NCBI GenBank assembly: GCA_014898425.1
Contig: RCSZ01000003.1
Span: 1,488,001 to 1,552,000, forward strand
Length of the DNA stretch: 64,000 nt
From: Botryotinia globosa
Lineage: Eukaryota > Ascomycota > Leotiomycetes > Helotiales > Sclerotiniaceae
Direction of reading: 5' to 3'
The notes under the pieces were generated by a model that was given only the letters and a program-made list of their open reading frames with translations, was not told the origin of the DNA and ran no database searches. A program made the position numbers and the translations under genes. Shown here one piece after another: positions 57,316 to 64,000 of this stretch (positions are counted from its first letter, which is position 1; the number at the start of each line of letters is the position of its first letter).

Positions 57316-58674
57316 CGGCTGGATATTATCAAATGACACTTTCCGGCTGCGAAACTTTTGCATGGCGGATGGAAGAGGCTTTTTAGTTTGAGGAAGTCTC
57401 GAAGTGTTTCCTTTATGTATTGAGATTGACTGTAAAAAGTTCAAGAAGTTCTATTTTAGCAAGTTATACTTTGTTCTCACTTACTTTTAGATGAATAGCC
57501 CTATAAAGTAATATTTATGAACGCAGACTTTGACAGGCTACATGTGACCTAAAATCTAGATTGGTTGCGATTCAACAACCTTGTTCCTTCCCATCATTTA
57601 TATGGAATTGGAACTTCTGTAGGAAGAAATACATCTAAGCTCAGTGACTGGCGATCCAGCTCATATATTCCAGATAATATAGGATGCATATGAGAAAATA
57701 TACTCTCGATAACAACCCCCATACCTGCAAGATATCAATCCACCCCCGTGATATACTACCTGGCTAACCATCAAGACCCAGTAGATATTCTCCATACCTA
57801 CCGAAATATCTCGAGCAATCCATTGGTGTAATATATACGGGTATATCAAACCCCCTTCAGATCAAAAGCAACCATCTTACTCAAGTACTACTCGAAAGCC
57901 TATAACTATATCCATATCCGGTCTTTCCAACGCCCAAATTATCTACCAAAAAACAAATACCCAACGGACAAATTCCCACACCCAATGACGTACCCATTCC
58001 ACTCATCCCACTCGCGAGCTCCCGAGTGCCGAGCGACCTAGTGCTCGGATGCAAGGCGGGTGGGATATATGTAGTATAGTGCCCGGGGTGGCGGATATTG
58101 AGAGCTCACGGGTATTTTAGTTGGATTCCAAATATCGGTACTTGGGGTCTGATAGTCAAGAAGATGGATTGATAGATGGATGGACGGAATGATAAAAAAG
58201 CAAAGTAAAGTTATTTCTTTGAGTGATGAGCTAGCTATGTGGTGACTGATGTGACTGATCAGTGAAAATACCAATTTACACACGACACGATTCAACAATC
58301 GAATATATGGGAAGACAAAAAACAACTGAATTCCCATCTCAGATTGACAAGCCAGTGGCACTGAGTTAAGTTCAACGCTAGGGAGTTGATAGTTTGGAAA
58401 CTCTAAAGTTTAAACACCCAACTAGCAATTTGATACGAGGAGAAAGGCAGCTGGCGAGCAATGAATAGCTGGGGGGAAAAGAGCTATTCCTCGGATCGTG
58501 CTCACGAATTGCAAATATTTACATTTGCGTTGTCGATCTCATCGCGGGGTTTCTGAGTCTTGCGTGAAAATGGTTGGGGAAATGGAATTTCGTATACGGG
58601 TATTTGTAATAGTGATATCTGGGAAGGGAGCGCTGCGTCTGATGGAGGTTAATGTGAGATGGGTATCTAGGTAG
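57316..58674. other. Intergenic bta1 - hydrolase
   Basis: Contains the bta1 3' UTR and the promoter of the hydrolase. Frames of up to about 107 codons are seen (for example 58038-58361 minus) without features. TATCTAGGTAG near 58664 is a degenerate member of the dispersed motif. Confidence 0.4.
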
Positions 58675-58682
58675 TATATATT
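58675..58682 (+). promoter_or_regulatory. Possible TATA box of the hydrolase gene
   Basis: TATATATT lies about 120 nt before the ATG at 58800 and is followed by a CT-rich leader (58683-58770). Confidence 0.4.
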
Positions 58683-58799
58683 CATCCCTATATTCCAACT
58701 CTATATGTTCTCGTCCTATTCTTCTCTTTGTCTATCTCTTCCTTCCATACTCCGCCCCTACAAATCACATAGATCCTTGAGTTCGCAAAATCTCACAGA

Positions 58800-60098
58800 A
58801 TGAAACCCCACGCATCTCTTATCAGTACGTTGTCGTTTCTTGCGGCGACAGCCACGGCGAAAACATGCATCAATGCCACGGTGCCCGTTACGATATCTGC
58901 TCGTCAAGCAGTATTCGATATCGAGGTTCCAACAACCAATCTTACTACTCCCGATTTCTTCCTCAATGTAACGCAGCAGGGAAGGAACTTCACGGATATA
59001 GCTTTGTCGGGATATCAGACGACGACGGGGACTTACAATATCAGTACTATGTATTGTAAACCCGATGCGGACAATTCGAGTAACCCGACGATACAGGTAT
59101 GTTTTATTTTTCTTTGGGTTCGTTTGATGTATTGTGGATGTCAGATGGGAACGTATAGGAATTCAAAACTAACTTCCATATAGGTCCTAACCCACGGTAT
59201 CGGCTTCGATAAAACGTACTGGGACCTCCCCTACAACTACTTCGACTACTCCTACATCGACATGGCCACCACCAACTACTCCTACCACACTCTATCCTTC
59301 GACCGTCTCGGAACCGGTGCTTCCTCGCACGGCGAACCCCTCAATGAAATCCAATCCTACATCGAAGTAGCCGCCACCGCGGCCCTCACAACCATGCTTC
59401 GCAACGGTACATTTCCATCCGCAATGAACACATCCTATAGCCGAATCGTGCACATTGGTCATTCATTCGGAAGCGCCCAAACATACGCTTTAGCAAACAT
59501 GTATCCCAATATCACCGACGGAATCGTATTGACTGGATTCACGATGAACAGTTCCTTCGTATCCTTATTTGCGGCGGGAGGAAACTTCCAACAAGCGCAG
59601 GAAAACCAACCATCTCGATTTTTTAATTTTACTGCCAACATAGGGACTACGGATATCTCATTGTCGTCGCCCGAAGCCGTGCCAGCAGGGTACATGGTTT
59701 CATCCAACGCGGCCGCAAACAAATATCTATTCCTCAAGCCCAACTGTTACGATCCATCGATCCTCACCTATGCCGAAAGCACAAAGCAGACCGTCACACA
59801 AGGAGAACTTCTTACATTGGGTTCCTTACCTATGACTAACAATTATGCGGGACCGGTTATGGTCATAGACGGGGATGCGGATTTACCTTATTGTGGATCG
59901 GATTGTTTGGCTACGGGAGGGGTTGCAGATTCTTTGGCTGCGATGGTGAAGGACAGTTTCCCGAATGTTGGCGAGAATGATTTCGAGGCGTATATACAGC
60001 CCAATACTGGACATGGCATTAATTTGCATTATAACGCGACGGGAGCATATGGAGTGTGGTTGGATTGGTTGGGAGAGAAGGGATTGGCGGGTTCGTGA
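58800..60098 (+). CDS. Secreted alpha/beta hydrolase
   Basis: This is a serine hydrolase of the alpha/beta fold with a signal peptide (MKPHASLISTLSFLAATATA). Exons are 58800-59096 and 59184-60098, giving about 403 residues. After a beta-rich N-terminal part (VPVTISARQAVFDIEVP) the fold starts with VLTHGIGFDKTYWD (HG oxyanion region). The nucleophile is S193 in HIGHSFGSAQT, the likely acid is in VMVIDGDADLPYC, and the histidine is in QPNTGHGINLHYNA. More than ten N-x-S/T sites suggest heavy N-glycosylation, in line with secretion. Family members in plant-associated fungi act on esters or lipids outside the cell, but the substrate cannot be read here. No neighbouring partner gene is seen. Confidence 0.9.
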
Positions 60099-63000
60099 GG
60101 GGTTATGGTAGGTGAAAGAAAGATAGGTATTGAAAGGAGATCTATGAATTTGAGAAGGGTACAATATTTGAAAGCGTTGTAATGTAGATGATCGAGATGC
60201 CAGGACCAAAGGGCTGTTGGAAGTCTTGAGGATGAAGAGCAATCCGGGCATTGAATGCTAGTTAATTCATGAACTACTATCAAGAAACAAAATGGCCACT
60301 GAGGATATTTTATATGCGAGTAATTATATTGACTGTAATGTGCCAACAAGGCTTCAGCAAGCAGCATAATGAGGGTTATGGATAGAAAGATACATGTGTA
60401 TTCGCATACCCGCGTTGACTTATTGAATTGAAATGGTAGATATCCATCTCAGCATCAGATCCATTGCTGAATGGCCGTGAAAGCAAGAAACAATGATATA
60501 TATAAAAAAGCAGAGAATTTCTATTCTACCTCGAAGCTGTCCACTTGTCCGAGGGCTACGGTCCACAGACTGACAGTGTAGGCAAGCTCTTGGCTATCTG
60601 TATCAGGGCAATCAAATGGTTGATTCTCAAACTACGAGATTGCGTATAGCAGATGGCAAAAATGTGATGCCCTTGGCAAAGAACAAGTATAAAGCATAAA
60701 AAGAGGAAAAAAGTATAAATCAATATACCTACCAAGTTACCAACTAACCTTTCTCCGAGGCTCTTTCAATTCCGCCACCAACTTCTTTTCTCCACGCTGC
60801 ACCCCCATCTTTTCGATTACTTCCTTTCCTTTCCTTCTAATTCAAATGATAATACCACCTGACTCTCTTCCAAGTTCCAACCCCCTCTCGAGAATCAAAA
60901 GATCTTCACGTCCATGCACATGCACATGACCTAATCCAATTTTCTGAACCACCAAACGCACAGGAGATTTCCACTGGGAATTTTCCGACACACATGCAGG
61001 GTAGCAAGAGCACTACTGTAAGCTGTAGCATATCAAATCAAATCGAATCAAATCAAGTCAAGTCAAAAGAAAAGAAAAAGGTCACAGAGAATCGCCAGAC
61101 CAACGGAATCAACAGTCTAAAATTGAAGTCATATTCCAAGAAACTTTTTAGCTGCTGGGAAAAAGGCTTAATGACGCTTGATGAATGGGGGAGCTTGGTA
61201 CGCGGAATGCCAAGCGTCTATGTCTAGAACAATGGTGGGTGGCTTCACGGGCTTTTCTAGACGGTCCGTTCGTCCCTATCTTGGTTTTCTTTTTGAACCT
61301 GTGAGGTGTTGATCTGGGTAGATAAAATTGAGTATAGCAACCTCGTGGCAAGTGCCGTCGCTAGAAATTTCGATGAGGGGAGTCATGTTGGAACTTAGAT
61401 GAAAGCTAGAAGAAGAGGTTGTTGATCAATTAGATGATTTTCTTTTTCTTTTTCGCGTTTAATGATTCGAAGAATTGAACAGCGCATCTGTTGTGAACTG
61501 GTGATGGGGAGTCGGGTGCTACAGATACCCAGTACTGTAATTACCACGCACAAGCAAACATCGCCATAATATCGGCCACTCCGCGCATCAGTTCGAGATT
61601 TTTATTTTATTTGTTTGAGTTTGTCTTGGTTCGTTAGGTAACTTGAGTTTGTTCGTCAATTCATATGCGAGAGATAGCGGACGGGAGGATGTGAGAAGGA
61701 TTGGAAAAGCTAATAGCTTTCGTTCATGCATGATGCATGGAATAGATTTTACGCACCGCACCCCTTCTGAAAAAGTTGACCCCGCGGATTAGATTGTAGA
61801 AAGCAGAGAGAGTGGGTGGGTGGGTGAAGAAGCGAGGTAATTGCTTGGTATATCGTGTTTATGTTCTGATTGGACAATGTCATTCCTGGGAGCTAAACGG
61901 GGTGAGATAGGAAGGTGGAGATTGGATGGATTGGATGAGTATTTGCTATTGGGTGATGATTGAGTTTTTGCCATCAAGTTGATGTTGGTTCGCGGCGTGG
62001 AAGGCTAATTTATTAGTTTGGAGTATGCGTATCGGTGCTTTGTCGATTTTCGGAAGATGGGGGATAGGGGGATAATGGGATATGGGATATGGGATATGGC
62101 CCATGGGCGAGGGATCCAGTTTGTTGAGACTCGAGAGAGATTTTGGAAGGATTCAAGAAGGGAAATTTGGGACGTACGATCTTTCGTAGCTGTTGTCGAC
62201 GCTCATACAGTGCTTCCTGACATAGGTATCTCTTCCCTATCTACTCGGGTCCATGTTATCTTCCTGTCTACTCGAGTAGTATATGATATGGTATGGATAT
62301 GGTCTGTTTGAGTCGGTGCTTTGGGGCATTGCAGTGCAGATACCCATTATTGTACTCGAGTATTGTGGGCAAAGAAGCTTGTAGTCCACCCAGTGAGACT
62401 GTCGTATTGCCGTATTCATGATTTTTATACGAATAGATATTGTATAGCCACCATGCTAGGATATGGACACCACGCGTCAAGACCCAAGATGGCGATAAGA
62501 AGATAGAAGTGAATCAGGTGTTAGACACGCCATTAGATCTTGTATTGAATTTAATGAAGGATATAGTGGCGAAGGAGCTAACATCATAGAAAGGCCCTGA
62601 GAATATTGCATGTGGCTCTGATGCATTCATCCTATCCAATTCTCTATCTCGTCTCTGATCCTGCATCGGAAGTGATACCAAATTCAATATCTGTACCGGA
62701 AGCTTGCTTATATTATGCACTAGATGTGTTACGTGTAACGCTGAGGCGTACAGAATAACCTTAACAAGCGCATACGACTCTTTTTTTGGGTACGAAGTGT
62801 GCAGCGGCATGTCTACCTAGTACCTACCTATCTACGCATAGGTACATACGGGAAAATCCCTCCTCCACGAGAAAACCATTCTGTTGTCATTTGTCTACAC
62901 GGCAGAAACAAAACGTTCAATAAACTAGTCGTACTCGCAGTCGTACTACTCACATCGTACATACAAGTAGCAGAACAAGTGGATGTGAGATATTGACAGC

Positions 63001-64000
63001 AGCATCATCACCATGACACCATCACCGTAGCGATACTCCTGAGCCGTGATCCTATTATCCCGCAGTAATCCCAATAGTTCTATATGATGATTGAAGAAGA
63101 TCAAATCTCAAGCACTGTGTCGAAATCAAAGGCTCTTCGCATATCGATTTATCAAACGCAACGAGCGTATCTGATTCCTATCCAAGCTTGTCTAGAATGA
63201 AGTTAGTGTTCCGCGTTGTGCAAGGATTTATTAGGGGTAAAAGGTGGTTTTTGGCGGGTCTTGGTGCAACTATGTTGCCGAGAAGAGATTAGTTTCCCGG
63301 ATCCTAGTATCAAAAATCTAGGAACAGGAAGGGATCAGCTTCTCTAGAGCGAGATTACTTTGAAGAGTGAAAAGAAGAGGAAAGTTTGGTGTTTCAATAG
63401 ACTTGAGAATGGACGAATGAAGGGACATCATGACTGAGCATGTATTGATGGGACTACCAGATACTGGCTATGAAGATTTGGATTAATTTAGTGAACGAGT
63501 GATGCCGGCATGAAGGTCTGAGGAGTGGGAACTTGGAAGTTGGTGATTAGATGATGTGGACTTGGAGAACTGACAGACAGACGGGTAGACTGGGTAGCCT
63601 GAGTAGACTGGATCGATTGAGCGTGAAGATTGTTTGAACTTTGAACTTTTGAAGTGGAGGAAAGGAATGAGATAGAGTGAATGACACTGTGGTATTAGTT
63701 AATAGTTATGGATACTAATGGTTGAGCCAAGGTCAGACCAAACACCAAACCCGACCAGACCAGACCAGACTAGACCAGGTTATGAGGAGAAATAGCTGTT
63801 CATATTCACATTCATACAGAGTACTGCTTGCTTGCCTGCTACTCCGTACATTAGCCTACCTTCTTGCTGGTACAGTGGTACCATACTGGCACTGGCACTG
63901 GCACTTATTATTCTTATCATCTTTTTCTATTCCCCAACTGTCCCTAGTCGATTAGACAACCTTGGAATGCGTATACGGAGTAGACACTAACTGGTAACTA
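60099..64000. other. Intergenic to the right edge, 3.9 kb
   Basis: No firm gene is present. Frames stay below 100 codons. A CT-rich block at about 60760-60850, an AATCA/AGTCA repeat at about 61031-61066, the motif CTACCTAGTACCTACCTA at 62813-62830 and an ACCAG repeat at about 63750-63775 were seen. A 36-codon minus frame at 61276-61386 (MTPLIEISSDGTCHEVAIL) looks protein-like but leads nowhere. Confidence 0.4.

Noticed and set aside
61276..61386. Start of a minus-strand gene (MTPLIEISSDGTCHEVAIL)
   Set aside because: Only 36 codons, and no convincing following exon was found in the next kilobase.

Overview
The window is nuclear DNA of a filamentous ascomycete. The genes carry short introns (48-110 nt, one of 268 and one of 726 nt) with GTRNGT donors and YAG acceptors, the intergenic DNA is AT-rich, and leaders upstream of several starts are CT-rich. 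The gene set is fungal: an Rlm1/RlmA-type MADS factor, fungal TAF1, Mdm12 and a fused betaine lipid synthase. The style fits Leotiomycetes and probably Sclerotiniaceae (Botrytis/Sclerotinia). That placement is an inference from general resemblance, since no search was possible.

Layout. 1-102: start of a secreted protein on the minus strand, cut by the window edge. 2.9-4.0 kb: a short-chain dehydrogenase gene with two reading-frame breaks. 4.9-7.0 kb: the MADS-box factor. 7.0-15.2 kb: an 8 kb gene desert with three tandem arrays, a G-run and a CT-rich tract. 15.2-18.8 kb: TAF1. 19.6-21.3 kb: a D-serine dehydratase-like PLP enzyme. 21.6-23.0 kb: Arp4. 23.7-25.0 kb: an intronless leucine-rich-repeat kinase of bacterial type. 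26.5-27.5 kb: a quinone-oxidoreductase-like enzyme. 27.8-28.9 kb: a second, more decayed SDR pseudogene. 30.1-32.7 kb: a SET/MYND protein. 33.9-35.1 kb: a type I membrane protein. 38.6-39.0 kb: a small unknown protein. 39.6-48.3 kb: a gene-poor stretch with a perfect 10-bp minisatellite and one small Cys-rich protein. 48.4-57.3 kb: a conserved block of mdm12, vps28, noc2 and bta1. 58.8-60.1 kb: a secreted alpha/beta hydrolase. 60.1-64 kb: no recognisable gene.

How they relate. There is no operon or biosynthetic cluster. Most genes are independent housekeeping units in transcription and chromatin (taf1, arp4), ribosome assembly (noc2), membrane contact and sorting (mdm12, vps28) and membrane lipids (bta1). 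The accessory component is the bacterial-type kinase, two broken SDRs, the PLP enzyme, the oxidoreductase and the secreted hydrolase. The best candidates for something unusual are the kinase (likely horizontal transfer), the GC-rich structured segment just downstream of it, the TAF1 terminal intron whose retention would still supply a zinc-knuckle cysteine, and a dispersed TACCTAGGTA palindrome confined to intergenic DNA.
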